This document shows positions 1-7,774 of a stretch of 64,000 nt of DNA, one piece after another. Position 1 is the first letter of the stretch. Every line of letters begins with the position of its first letter. This stretch comes from Amycolatopsis nigrescens CSC17Ta-90 (GTDB lineage Bacteria > Actinomycetota > Actinomycetes > Mycobacteriales > Pseudonocardiaceae). The translations under genes were made by a program, and so were the position numbers. The notes beneath the pieces were generated by a model that was not told the origin of the DNA, did no database searches, and saw only the letters and a program-made list of their open reading frames with translations. The stretch lies in assembly GCF_000384315.1 (NCBI RefSeq), contig NZ_ARVW01000001.1, forward strand, positions 4,464,157 to 4,528,156, in the 5' to 3' direction.

Positions 1-121
1 TGCGTTCCCGGCACACGCCGACGACTTCGTAACCGCGGTCCAGCGCGTGCCGGACCAGGTACTGCCCGAGCTTCCCCGAAGCGCCGATGACGCAGACCTT
101 CCGCAACTGTTCCGTGCTCAT
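1..121 (-). CDS. NAD(P)-binding (NmrA/SDR-like) protein, N-terminal fragment
   Basis: Only the first 40 codons lie in the window; the gene continues past the left edge. The visible N-terminus has a Rossmann dinucleotide-binding start: a short beta strand, then G-A-S-G-K-L-G at about residues 14-20, a helix, and a second strand ending in a Cys-Arg-Glu region. This fits an atypical short-chain dehydrogenase or NmrA-type NAD(P)H-binding protein. The ATG is at 119-121. The gene is divergent from the TetR gene at 216, and two copies of a palindromic operator lie between them, so that regulator probably controls it. Substrate cannot be judged from this piece. Confidence 0.75.
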   Translation of the reverse strand, partial: MSTEQLRKVCVIGASGKLGQYLVRHALDRGYEVVGVCRER

Positions 122-152
122 GTCCCGCTCCTGCCACTCGTGCCCGATCGGA

Positions 153-188
153 CTTACGCTGTAAGGCAAGCTAAGCTTACGCTGTAAG
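153..188. promoter_or_regulatory. Tandem TetR-type operator, two copies of CTTACGCTGTAAG
   Basis: The 13-mer CTTACGCTGTAAG occurs at 153-165 and again, identical, at 176-188. Each copy is an inverted repeat (CTTAC-GCT-GTAAG). Centres are 23 bp apart, about two helical turns. They sit between the divergent NAD(P)-binding gene and the TetR gene. Two dyads at this spacing are typical of TetR-family autoregulatory operators; assignment to the neighbouring TetR protein is inference. Confidence 0.8.
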
Positions 189-215
189 TTCGTCAAGCGG
201 CGGGAGGAAGCACGA

Positions 216-884
216 ATGCGCGCGGGATCGAAGCGGGCGCCGCTCAGTCAGGAGCGGGTGGTCGCCGCCGCGATGGCGCTGGCCGACGAGAAGGGCGACG
301 CCGGGGTCACCATGCGGGCGATCGCCACGAAGCTGGGCGTGGAGGCGATGTCGCTGTACAGCCACGTTTCCGGCAGGGAGGCCATCCTCGACGGGATGGT
401 GGACGCGGTGTTCGGCGAGATCGACCTCCCGACAAGCACGGAATCAGTGCAGGCCCCGGACTGGAAGGAGGCCATGCGCGAACGTGCCGCCTCGTCGCGC
501 GCGGCGCTGCGGCGCCATCCATGGGCGGTCGGCCTGCTGGACTCCCGCAGCCAGCCCGGCCCGGCGACCCTGCGCCACCACGACGCCGTCCTTGGCGTCC
601 TGCGTGCGGGCGGTTTCTCCGTCGCAATGGCCGCGCACGCGTTCTCGGTGATCGACAGCTATCTCTACGGGTTCGTCCTCCAGGAGCTGAGCCTGCCGTT
701 CACCGGCCCCGCCGAACTCGACGAGATCGCCGACGACATCCTGCGCGACCTGCCGGCCGATGCCTACCCGCACCTCACCGAGCTGATCACCGAGCACGCC
801 CTGCGGCCGGGCTACGACTACGCCGACGAGTTCGAGTTCGGCCTCTCGCTGATCCTCGACGCGCTGCACCCCGACGAGAACTAG
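216..884 (+). CDS. TetR family transcriptional regulator (TetR_C type)
   Basis: A 222-residue DNA-binding repressor. The N-terminal helix-turn-helix lies at about residues 12-58: a 'VVAAAMALADEKG' helix, then 'TMRAIATKLGVEAMSLYSHV'. The C-terminal half resembles the tetracycline-repressor type ligand-binding domain, with helices rich in Asp/Glu/Leu and aromatic residues. The ATG at 216 is preceded by a good Shine-Dalgarno sequence (GGGAGGAA at 202-209). It is divergent from the NAD(P)-binding gene and immediately downstream of two identical CTTAC-N3-GTAAG palindromes, which suggests autoregulation plus control of the divergent gene. The ligand is unknown. Confidence 0.93.
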   Translation: MRAGSKRAPLSQERVVAAAMALADEKGDAGVTMRAIATKLGVEAMSLYSHVSGREAILDGMVDAVFGEIDLPTSTESVQAPDWKEAMRERAASSRAALRRHPWAVGLLDSRSQPGPATLRHHDAVLGVLRAGGFSVAMAAHAFSVIDSYLYGFVLQELSLPFTGPAELDEIADDILRDLPADAYPHLTELITEHALRPGYDYADEFEFGLSLILDALHPDEN

Positions 885-947
885 GGCGGAAGAGGATCCA
901 CGATGGACGTTCTGGGCGCTCGAAACTGGGCCAGCTAGGAGGCTGAC

Positions 948-992
948 GTGGGCATCCACGACATCATCTACCAGGAATCCATCAAAGGGTGA
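948..992 (+). other. Possible 14-codon ORF behind a strong Shine-Dalgarno
   Basis: GTG at 948 follows AGGAGG (937-942) at ideal spacing and opens MGIHDIIYQESIKG, then TGA. The ORF runs antisense over the last codons of glpD. A slightly earlier mini-ORF (903-938, MDVLGARNWAS) also exists in the 97-bp gap between the TetR gene and glpD. It could be a leader peptide, a relic of the start of a lost gene, or chance. No function is proposed. Confidence 0.25.
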
Positions 993-2529
993 CGCCCTCC
1001 AGCGCGCGGGTGACGAGGTCGTGCACCCGGGGTTCGGCGGCGGCCGCGTCCGCGGGCACCAGGCCGAGCCTGGTGCGGCGGTGCAGCACGTCCTCGACGT
1101 CGAGCGCGCCCTCGTGTCGGACCGCCCAGACCACCTCGGCGGCGGTGATCGGGCTGCCGGGGAACAGCGGCTCGGCCAGCGCCGGGTCGAGCTCCCCGAT
1201 GGCCGCGACCCTGGGGGCCTCGGTGCCGTACTTGGCGACCAGCCTTGCCGGTGCCTCCACGGTCGCGAGCCGGCGGCGGCCGGTCGCGCCGAGCAGCGGC
1301 AGAGCGGCGGTACCGGACGGCCCGGCCCGCAGCCCGGCGGCGGACACCGCGGCGTCCACCGCGTCCGCGGCCATCCTCCGGTAGGTGGTGAGCTTGCCGC
1401 CGACCACGGTGATCACCCCGTTGCCCGCGGTCAGCACCGCGTGCTTGCGGGAGAGGTCCGCACTGCGCGCGTTGCCGGGTACCTCGATCAGCGGGCGCAG
1501 CCCGGCGAAGGTGCCCAGCACGTCGGCTTCGGTCAGCGGACGGCGCAGCACCGTGGAAGTGACCTCGAGCAGGAAGTCCACATCGGACTTCGGCGCCGCC
1601 GGCACGTCCGGGATGCCGCCCTCGGTGGGCTCGTCGGTAAGCCCGGCGTAGACCCGGCCGTCCGCCTGCGGCAGCAGGAAGACGAACCGGTTCCGCTCAC
1701 CGGGGACCGGCACCAGCACCGAGGACTCGCCGAGCCCGGTGCTCTCCGCGGAAAGCACCAGATGCGAGCCGCGGGACGGGCGCAGCCGGACCGACGGCAC
1801 CAGCTCCCCGGCCCACACCCCGGTCGCGTTGATCACCTGGCCGGCGGCGATCTCCAGCCGCTGCCCGGTCAGCTCGTCGGTGACCTCGACCCGGTCCGCG
1901 TGCACGGCCGTCGCGGCCAGCCTGGTCAGGATCCTGGCGCCGAACGAAGCCGCGGTCCTGGCCAGCGTCACCACCAGCCTGGCGTCGTCGATCAGCGTGC
2001 CGTCGAAGGAAAGCAGCGCGCCGCGCAGCTCCGGTCGGCGCAGCCCCGGGGCGAGCGCGAGCGCTTCGGCGGCCGGGATGGTGCGCGGTCTCGGCAGCAC
2101 CCAGGCGGGGGTCCTGGCCGCCCGCCGCAGCGCGTCGCCGGCGTGCAGCCCGGCCGAGATGAACGCCTGCTGGCCGCGGGATATGTTGCGGTACAAGGGA
2201 AATATCTGTGGCAGCGCCCTGGTCAGGTGGGGCGCGGTGCTGGTCATCAGGATGCCGCGCTCGACCGCGCTCTCGTGCGCCAGCGCCACATCGCCCTTGG
2301 CCAGGTAGCGCAGCCCGCCGTGCACCAGCTTGCTCGACCAGCGCGAAGTGCCGAAGGCCAGGTCGCGGCGTTCGATCAGGACCACCGAAAGCCCGCGAGC
2401 GGCCGCGTCCAGCGCGATGCCGGCACCGGTCACGCCGCCGCCGATCACCGCGAGGTCGACCCGCTCGCCGCCGGCGAGCTCGTCCAGCTCACGGGTGCGG
2501 CGGCCCGCGTTCAGCGAACCGGCGCTCAT
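982..2529 (-). CDS. glpD: Glycerol-3-phosphate dehydrogenase (FAD)
   Basis: A 515-residue flavoprotein that oxidises sn-glycerol 3-phosphate to dihydroxyacetone phosphate at the membrane and passes electrons to the quinone pool. The N-terminal FAD-binding motif (V-I-G-G-G-V-T-G-A-G-I, about residues 28-38) is followed by the family signature FGTSRWSSKLVHGGLRYL at about 58-75. The C-terminal portion has the GlpD-type helical domain. Length is usual for GlpD. The start codon overlaps the stop of the upstream TetR gene (ATGA, 2526-2529), so the two are translationally coupled. A DHAP-using flavoprotein gene is divergent from this pair, giving a small glycerophosphate/DHAP module. Confidence 0.95.
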   Translation of the reverse strand: MSAGSLNAGRRTRELDELAGGERVDLAVIGGGVTGAGIALDAAARGLSVVLIERRDLAFGTSRWSSKLVHGGLRYLAKGDVALAHESAVERGILMTSTAPHLTRALPQIFPLYRNISRGQQAFISAGLHAGDALRRAARTPAWVLPRPRTIPAAEALALAPGLRRPELRGALLSFDGTLIDDARLVVTLARTAASFGARILTRLAATAVHADRVEVTDELTGQRLEIAAGQVINATGVWAGELVPSVRLRPSRGSHLVLSAESTGLGESSVLVPVPGERNRFVFLLPQADGRVYAGLTDEPTEGGIPDVPAAPKSDVDFLLEVTSTVLRRPLTEADVLGTFAGLRPLIEVPGNARSADLSRKHAVLTAGNGVITVVGGKLTTYRRMAADAVDAAVSAAGLRAGPSGTAALPLLGATGRRRLATVEAPARLVAKYGTEAPRVAAIGELDPALAEPLFPGSPITAAEVVWAVRHEGALDVEDVLHRRTRLGLVPADAAAAEPRVHDLVTRALEGVTL

Positions 2530-3179
2530 GAGGCGGCGCCGGGACGCAGGGCCGCGTCGAGCAGCCGCCTCAGCTCGCCGAGCAGCAGCTCCTCGTCAAC
2601 GTCCGTTGTGGCCGGACGAAGGGAGAAGGCGAAGGACTGCACGACCAGCAGCAGCGAGCGGGCCTGCGCCTTCGGCTCACCTTCCCGGATCGAGCCGTCC
2701 GCCCTGCCCTGTGCCAGCAGCGCTTCGATCACCTGCTCGGCGAACCGCTGGGTCGCGCCGAGCCGCTGCACCACATACGGCAGCACCAGTTCCGCGTCCA
2801 CGTCCAGCACGGTGCGCATCAGCGGGTCGGCGGCCAGCGCGCGGATCGCCGCGACGGCGCTGTCCACCAGCCGCTCGCGTGCCGTCGGCGCGGCCTCAGC
2901 CTCGGCGTTGACCCCCTGGAGCAGGACGCCGAACTCGCGGGTCATCAGCGCGGCCAGGATGCTGCGCACGTCCGGGAAGCGCCGGTACAGCGTCATCCGG
3001 CTGACCTTGGCGGTCCTGGCTATCTCGGCGAGGGTGGTGCGCCGGACGCCGACCGCGAGCACACACCGCCGGGCGGCGTCGAGCAGCACGTCGTCGGCCA
3101 CCCGGCTGGTGGCCTGGCGGCTGCGGGCGTCCGCCAGCGAGCTGGCTGCCCTGGCGAGCGTGTGACGTTCCGAGTTCAT
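2526..3179 (-). CDS. TetR family transcriptional regulator next to glpD
   Basis: A 217-residue repressor. The helix-turn-helix is at about residues 28-75, with 'TLAEIARTAKVSRMTLYRRFPD' as the recognition region. The C-terminal effector domain is mostly helical and rich in Ala/Leu/Arg. ATG at 3179. Its 3' end overlaps the glpD start by four bases. A 29-bp dyad, GTGTGAC-N15-GTCACAC (3160-3188), spans the start codon and the divergent promoter. That makes it a likely local regulator of glpD and the divergent flavoprotein gene. The effector could be a glycerol or fatty-acid derived metabolite, but nothing in the sequence decides this. Confidence 0.92.
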   Translation of the reverse strand: MNSERHTLARAASSLADARSRQATSRVADDVLLDAARRCVLAVGVRRTTLAEIARTAKVSRMTLYRRFPDVRSILAALMTREFGVLLQGVNAEAEAAPTARERLVDSAVAAIRALAADPLMRTVLDVDAELVLPYVVQRLGATQRFAEQVIEALLAQGRADGSIREGEPKAQARSLLLVVQSFAFSLRPATTDVDEELLLGELRRLLDAALRPGAAS

Positions 3180-3188
3180 ATGTCACAC
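3160..3188. promoter_or_regulatory. Candidate TetR operator GTGTGAC-N15-GTCACAC
   Basis: Perfect 7-bp inverted repeat arms at 3160-3166 and 3182-3188. The dyad covers the TetR start codon and the 16-bp gap to the divergent GTG start at 3196. Binding here would block expression in both directions. The assignment is inferred from position. Confidence 0.6.
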
Positions 3189-3195
3189 TGTAGTC

Positions 3196-4854
3196 GTGAG
3201 CGACATCGTTGACCACCGATTACGTCGGTTGTGGACCCCTGAAGGCGGCGCCGCCGCACCTCTCCCGGACCGGGCGGTGCGCTGGCTGGTCGAGCGTATC
3301 GGGGTTCTTGGTACGACCGCACCGATTTCTCCGGACTCGGCGATCAAGGTGCCGGACTCGCGGCTGAGCGCCGGGGCGCGGGCCGAACTGGCGGCCGTGG
3401 TCGGCGAAACGCAGGTGCTCACCGACCGGGAGGAACGGCTCGGCCGCAGCGGCGGACTCTCCTATCTCGACCTGATCCGGCGTCGGGCGATCGGCGGGCG
3501 GCTGCCGGACGGGCTCGCGGTGCCGGACGCGGTGGTGCTGCCGGCCGACCCCGCGCAGGTGCAGCGCGTGCTGGAGGTCTGCGTGGCACAAAACGTCGCG
3601 GTTGTGCCATTCGGTGGCGGTACCTCGGTGGTCGGCGGGGTCAACGCGCTGCGCGGCGACAAGGCATCGGTGATCGCGCTCGACCTCCGGCGGCTGGACC
3701 GGCTGGTCTCGGTGGACCCGGTGTCGCGGATCGCGGTGCTTGGCGCCGGGGTGCGCGCGCCGGAGGCCGAACGGCTGCTGGCCGCGCACGGGCTCACCCT
3801 CGGGCACGTCCCGCAGTCCTTCGAACGGGCCACCATCGGCGGTTTCGCCGCCACCCGATCGGCAGGCCAGGCTTCGTCCGGTTACGGCCGGTTCGAGGAC
3901 ATGGTTTCCGGGGTTCGACTGGCCACCCCGGCCGGGGAATGGCGGCTTGGCGTGGCACCCGCGTCCGCGGCCGGTCCTGACCTGCGCCAGCTCGCGGTCG
4001 GCAGCGAGGGCGCGCTCGGCGTGATCACCGAGGTCGCGCTGCGGGTGCGGCCGGTGCCGGTGGCCCGCCGCTACGAGGGTTACGTGCTGGACGGCTGGGA
4101 GCGCGGCTCGGCCGCGGTGCGCGAACTGGCCCAGCGCCACGTGCTCGCGGACGTCACCCGGCTGTCCGATGTGGACGAATCCGAGGTCTCGCTGGCGCTG
4201 AACGCCGGCCCGAAGACGGCGGCCCTGCGCGGGTACCTCCGCGCCCGCGGGGTCACCGAACCGTGCCTGCTGATCCTCGGCTGGGAGTGCGGCTCAACGC
4301 GCGAAATCTCGTTGCGGCGTAAGGAAACCTTGCGGGTGCTGCGGAAGTCCGGCGCGGTGCGGATCGGGCGGTCGCTCGGCGAGTCCTGGCGGCACGGCCG
4401 GTTCTCCGGGCCACGTCAGCGGGACGCCCTGCTGGACCAGGGGGTCTGCGTGGAGACCCTGGAAACGGCGGCGCACTGGTCGAAGCTGAGCGAGCTGCGG
4501 GACGCGGTGCGCGCCGCGCTGCGGGAGTCGCTGGGCTCGCCGATCGTGATGTGCCACGTCTCGCATGCCTACGAAACCGGGGCTTCGCTGTACTTCACCG
4601 CGATCGCGGCCCGGCGGGACGACGACCCGACCGGGCAGTGGGAACGCGCCAAGCTGGCCGCCTGCGAGGCGATCACCGGGGGCGAGGGCGGGCCGCTCGG
4701 CACCATCTCGCACCACCACGCGGTCGGCGTCGACCACGCGCCGTATCTGGGCAGGGAGATCGGTGCGGTCGGACTCGCCGTGCTCGCCGCCGCGAAGCAG
4801 GCCGTCGATCCCACCGGCATCCTCAACCCCGGCAAGCTGTTGCGGGGGTCGTGA
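3196..4854 (+). CDS. FAD-binding oxidoreductase, alkyl-DHAP synthase-like
   Basis: A 552-residue flavoprotein of the vanillyl-alcohol-oxidase fold. The FAD_binding_4 domain covers about residues 95-280 and includes the pyrophosphate-binding PFGGGTSVVGGV at about 137-148. The FAD-oxidase C-terminal domain follows, with a His-rich signature (SHHHAVGVDHAPYL, about 500-513) and the closing 'DPTGILNPGKLL'. That His-rich segment is characteristic of alkylglycerone-phosphate synthase, which exchanges the acyl chain of acyl-DHAP for an alkyl ether. D-lactate/glycolate oxidase relatives remain possible. The GTG start at 3196 lies 16 bp from the divergent TetR start. Proximity to glpD supports a DHAP-related substrate. 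The gene ends inside a 54-bp perfect palindrome. Confidence 0.85.
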   Translation: MSDIVDHRLRRLWTPEGGAAAPLPDRAVRWLVERIGVLGTTAPISPDSAIKVPDSRLSAGARAELAAVVGETQVLTDREERLGRSGGLSYLDLIRRRAIGGRLPDGLAVPDAVVLPADPAQVQRVLEVCVAQNVAVVPFGGGTSVVGGVNALRGDKASVIALDLRRLDRLVSVDPVSRIAVLGAGVRAPEAERLLAAHGLTLGHVPQSFERATIGGFAATRSAGQASSGYGRFEDMVSGVRLATPAGEWRLGVAPASAAGPDLRQLAVGSEGALGVITEVALRVRPVPVARRYEGYVLDGWERGSAAVRELAQRHVLADVTRLSDVDESEVSLALNAGPKTAALRGYLRARGVTEPCLLILGWECGSTREISLRRKETLRVLRKSGAVRIGRSLGESWRHGRFSGPRQRDALLDQGVCVETLETAAHWSKLSELRDAVRAALRESLGSPIVMCHVSHAYETGASLYFTAIAARRDDDPTGQWERAKLAACEAITGGEGGPLGTISHHHAVGVDHAPYLGREIGAVGLAVLAAAKQAVDPTGILNPGKLLRGS

Positions 4855-4897
4855 GTGGAAAGTGTTGCTCCAGCAACACTTTCCACTCACGACCCCC
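4844..4897. terminator. Perfect 26-bp inverted repeat hairpin (bidirectional terminator)
   Basis: Arms at 4844-4869 and 4872-4897 are perfectly complementary with a 2-nt centre. The left arm begins GGGGGTCGTGAGTGG and overlaps the stop codon of the flavoprotein gene. It lies between convergent genes (3196 plus, 4906 minus). There is no T-tract. The core GTCGTGAGTGGAAAG recurs in the hairpin at 16803-16848. Confidence 0.75.
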
Positions 4898-4905
4898 GGT
4901 GAAGG

Positions 4906-5775
4906 TTACTTGTCGCGACGTTGCTTGGTGTCGTCGTCGACGTCGATCTGCTCCTTGCGGATCTTGCCGGAGACGGTCTGCTCCTCGGTGATCTTCTCGG
5001 TACCGAGCCGCACCTTCTCCACCGGCACGGATTCCTTCTGCACCACCGGCTTCTCCGCGTGCAGCACAACGTCCTGCTCCGCTTCACCGATCTCGCCGCG
5101 CATGCCGCGGTCCGCGTCCGTGATCGGCTCGCGCTCCACGCGCACTTCCTCGTGGCTGACCGGGACGGTCACCTGCTGCTCCTCGGTGACCACGTACTTG
5201 CGCAGCCGGACGTGCCCGGTCTCCACCTCTTCGGTGCCGACCTTCAGCCGCTCCTCCGAGCGGATCATCGCCTCGCGCTGATCGTCGTCACCGGTGTGCT
5301 TGGCCTGCCGCGAAGCGTCCTTGCCGGTGTCCTGCCCGGCGTGCTTGCCCTGCGCGGCCTGCATTCCCTGGCCCGTCATCGGTGCGCCCTGCATGCCCTG
5401 CATGGCCTGGCCGGAGTCGCGGCCGCCGGAGTGCATCCGGTCCTCGCGCTGGCCGGACCTCGGGGAAGGCATCCCGTAGTACTTGTAGAGCTCGACGCTC
5501 TCCTCCTGCGACAGGTGACCGTCCGCGTCGATGCGCGGCGCGTCGGACACTTGGTCCTTGGCCACCTTCACGTGCACGCCCTCGTTGTCCATGTCGGCGC
5601 CGGAAAGCGGCACGAAGCTCTCCTTCTGGCCGAACATGCCGGTCTTCACGGTGACCCATTCCGGCTGGTGCGTGTCGTCGGCGAGGTACACCGTGCCCAC
5701 CTTGCCGATCTTGCTGCCGTGGGAGTCCATGACGGTGCTGTCGACCAGATCCTGCGGTCGGATCGTGCGGGTCAT
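4906..5775 (-). CDS. PRC-barrel and DUF2382 domain protein
   Basis: A 289-residue protein. Residues about 1-100 form a PRC-barrel-like domain ('DLVDSTVMDSHGSKIGKVGTVY...'). A Gly/Gln/Met/His-rich low-complexity linker follows at about 110-165. Then comes a DUF2382 (YsnF/AvaK-type) domain at about 170-280 with the pattern 'RSEERLKVGTEEVETGHVRLRKYV' and alternating Glu/Val/Arg strands. No signal peptide or membrane segment is seen. The family is linked to general stress and desiccation responses in other bacteria; the molecular role is unknown. ATG at 5775. The linker's Gly-Met-Gln repeats are compositionally unlike the flanking domains. Confidence 0.85.
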   Translation of the reverse strand: MTRTIRPQDLVDSTVMDSHGSKIGKVGTVYLADDTHQPEWVTVKTGMFGQKESFVPLSGADMDNEGVHVKVAKDQVSDAPRIDADGHLSQEESVELYKYYGMPSPRSGQREDRMHSGGRDSGQAMQGMQGAPMTGQGMQAAQGKHAGQDTGKDASRQAKHTGDDDQREAMIRSEERLKVGTEEVETGHVRLRKYVVTEEQQVTVPVSHEEVRVEREPITDADRGMRGEIGEAEQDVVLHAEKPVVQKESVPVEKVRLGTEKITEEQTVSGKIRKEQIDVDDDTKQRRDK

Positions 5776-5940
5776 GACTACCGCTTCCTTTCGCGATTTC
5801 GGTGCGATTGGTGTTGACGGATCGTTTGCCGGCGAACGTCTTCACCATCGCGCTGGGCGCGAAGCCCCGGCAACCGCTGACCCCCCACGTGGGCGTCGCT
5901 AGTTCGTGTCAGTTTCAAGTGGACGGAAAACGGTTATCCG

Positions 5941-6486
5941 TCAGGTGTGGATAGTGCGGCTCAGGCCGTCGGAATCCGCGGGTACACCGCGCAATCGCGC
6001 GGCTTCGTGCTGCGGAACTGACGCGGTGCGCACCATCTCGCCGTTCACCAGCAATGGCATCCGGATCGACCGCGCACCGGCGTAGGCCAGTACCGACGGC
6101 AGCACCGTACCGTCCTCAATGGTCACCTGCCCGGTGTGCACGGTGGCCAGGTGGTAACGGTCGCCGCGGCCTTCGCAGCGGTCCAGCACGCGCAGCTGCT
6201 CCGGCGTGGCGAACCAGACCGCGTGCCGTTCGGTCACCCCGGGCGCAGCGGCGAGCGTCGCCGGGCGCTGCCCGTCACGCACCCGCAGCCCGGCCGCCCA
6301 CACCGCGGCGAGCCCGGTGCATTCCGCACTGAGGACCACCACCGGTCCGGTCAGGCCGAGGGTCTCCCGCAGCCAGGTGATCTTCGACGGGCAGGCGTTG
6401 GAACCGTAGGCCAGCACCGGGATCCGTTCGGTCCGCCAGCCCTCCGGCGCGGTTTCCAGCGGATAACCGGCGCCGTCGTGGTGCAC
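5941..6486 (-). CDS. Gamma-glutamylcyclotransferase-like hypothetical protein
   Basis: The reading frame from GTG at 6486 gives 181 residues. A Y-G-S-N motif at about residues 27-30 ('PVLAYGSNACPSKI') is the hallmark of the GGCT-like fold. The rest has the strand-rich, Glu-containing pattern of that superfamily, though no close family is recognised. The frame stays open and protein-like upstream: reading back from 6487 gives [21 protein letters not shown], which reaches the stop codon of mscR. The true start may therefore be a non-canonical ATC (6549-6547) or CTG (6552-6550), with GGAG just upstream in the mscR end. Downstream of mycothiol-dependent formaldehyde dehydrogenase, it may act on a thiol conjugate; that is inference only. 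Confidence 0.65.
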   Translation of the reverse strand: MHHDGAGYPLETAPEGWRTERIPVLAYGSNACPSKITWLRETLGLTGPVVVLSAECTGLAAVWAAGLRVRDGQRPATLAAAPGVTERHAVWFATPEQLRVLDRCEGRGDRYHLATVHTGQVTIEDGTVLPSVLAYAGARSIRMPLLVNGEMVRTASVPQHEAARLRGVPADSDGLSRTIHT

Positions 6487-6548
6487 GAACGAACAATCCG
6501 GCCGAGCACCGGGGTAGGGCTCGGCCGGATAGTCCGCGTCGACGAAGA

Positions 6549-7643
6549 TCAGAACTCCACCACGCTGCGCAGTACGTCTCCGGAGTGCATCCGCTCGAAG
6601 GCCTGCTCGACCCCGCCGAGCGCGATCTTCTCGGTGACGAACTTCTCCAGCGGCAGCCGCCCCTGCAGGTACAGGTCCACCAGCATCGGGAAGTCCCTGG
6701 ACGGCAGGCAGTCGCCGTACCAGGAGGACTTCAGCGAACCGCCACGCGAGAAGAAGTCGATCATCGGCAGCTCGAGTTTCAGCTCCGGTGTTGGCACCCC
6801 GACTAGCACCACGGTGCCGGCCAGGTCGCGGGAGTAGAACGCCTGCCGCCAGGTTTCCGGCCTGCCCACCGCGTCGATCACCACGTCGGCGCCGAAGGAG
6901 CCGGTCAGGTCCCGGATCGCTTCGACCACCTGGTCCTCGCTCATGCCCTTGGTGTTGAGCGTGTGCGTGGCACCGAAGTCACCGGCCCACTGGAGCTTCC
7001 GGTCGTCCTGGTCCACCGCGACGATGGTGCCGGCGCCGGCCAGCCGCGCCCCGGCGATGGCCGCGTCGCCGACCCCGCCGCAGCCGATCACGGCCACCGA
7101 GTCGCCCCGGCCGACCGCGCCGGTGTTGATCGCCGCGCCGAGCCCGGCCATCACCCCGCAGCCGAGCAGACCGGCCACCGCGGCCTCGGCATCGGGGTTC
7201 ACCTTCGTGCATTGTCCACTGTGGACGAGTGTCTTCTCGAGGAAGGCGCCGATGCCCAGTGCCGGGCTGAGTTCGGTGCCGTCGTCCAGCGTCATCGGCT
7301 GGCTCGCGTTGTGACTGCTGAAGCAGTACCACGGGCGGCCGCGCGCACAGGCCCGGCAGACCCCGCAGACCGCGCGCCAGTTCAGGATCACGAAGTCGCC
7401 CGGCTCCAGGTCGGTGACCCCTTCGCCGACCTGCTCCACCCGGCCGGCCGCCTCGTGCCCGAGCAGGAACGGGAACTCGTCGTTGATGCCGCCTTCGCGG
7501 TAGGTCAGGTCGGTGTGGCAGACCCCGCAAGCCTGCACCGAGACGACCGCCTCGCCGGGGCCGGGGTCGGGCACGAGCACCGTCCGCAGCTCGACCGGCG
7601 CACCCTTGGCTAGGGACACGACTCCCTGTACTTCGTGCGGCAT
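6549..7643 (-). CDS. mscR: S-(hydroxymethyl)mycothiol dehydrogenase
   Basis: A 364-residue zinc alcohol dehydrogenase that oxidises the formaldehyde-mycothiol adduct (and reduces S-nitrosomycothiol) in the cytoplasm. Catalytic zinc ligands are visible in GVCHTD (about 41-46) and GHEAAG (about 65-70). The structural zinc site is the Cys cluster [15 protein letters not shown] at about 94-108. The NAD-binding motif is [10 protein letters not shown] at about 193-202. Length and the '[12 protein letters not shown]...CFSSHNA' block are typical of the mycothiol-dependent class. Mycothiol is confined to actinobacteria. The stop codon touches the next gene's likely start, so they are probably cotranscribed. 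Confidence 0.9.
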   Translation of the reverse strand: MPHEVQGVVSLAKGAPVELRTVLVPDPGPGEAVVSVQACGVCHTDLTYREGGINDEFPFLLGHEAAGRVEQVGEGVTDLEPGDFVILNWRAVCGVCRACARGRPWYCFSSHNASQPMTLDDGTELSPALGIGAFLEKTLVHSGQCTKVNPDAEAAVAGLLGCGVMAGLGAAINTGAVGRGDSVAVIGCGGVGDAAIAGARLAGAGTIVAVDQDDRKLQWAGDFGATHTLNTKGMSEDQVVEAIRDLTGSFGADVVIDAVGRPETWRQAFYSRDLAGTVVLVGVPTPELKLELPMIDFFSRGGSLKSSWYGDCLPSRDFPMLVDLYLQGRLPLEKFVTEKIALGGVEQAFERMHSGDVLRSVVEF

Positions 7644-7695
7644 CCGCGTTCACCCTTCCTGCCAGCCATCACCTATTAGCAGCTTGCCATGAAAT

Positions 7696-7748
7696 GCAGC
7701 GAAGGCCACCTTGCCTGCGTTCAACGCAGGCAAGGTGGCCTTCGCTGC
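7696..7748. terminator. Near-perfect 53-bp palindrome (terminator family A)
   Basis: Arms of 26 nt (7696-7721 and 7723-7748) with a single central base. It lies 26 bp past the stop of the C39 peptidase gene and upstream of mscR, so it probably ends transcription of the peptidase gene. The first 23 nt of the arm, starting GCAGCGAAGGCCACC, are identical to the hairpin at 14454-14506. No T-tract. Confidence 0.75.
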
Positions 7749-7774
7749 GTCGAGAGGAGGAGAAGGGGAGAGGG

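Noticed and set aside
1021..3165. A 714-codon plus-strand open frame antisense to glpD and its TetR gene
   Set aside because: It is a high-GC shadow frame. The minus-strand proteins have clear family motifs and this frame has none.
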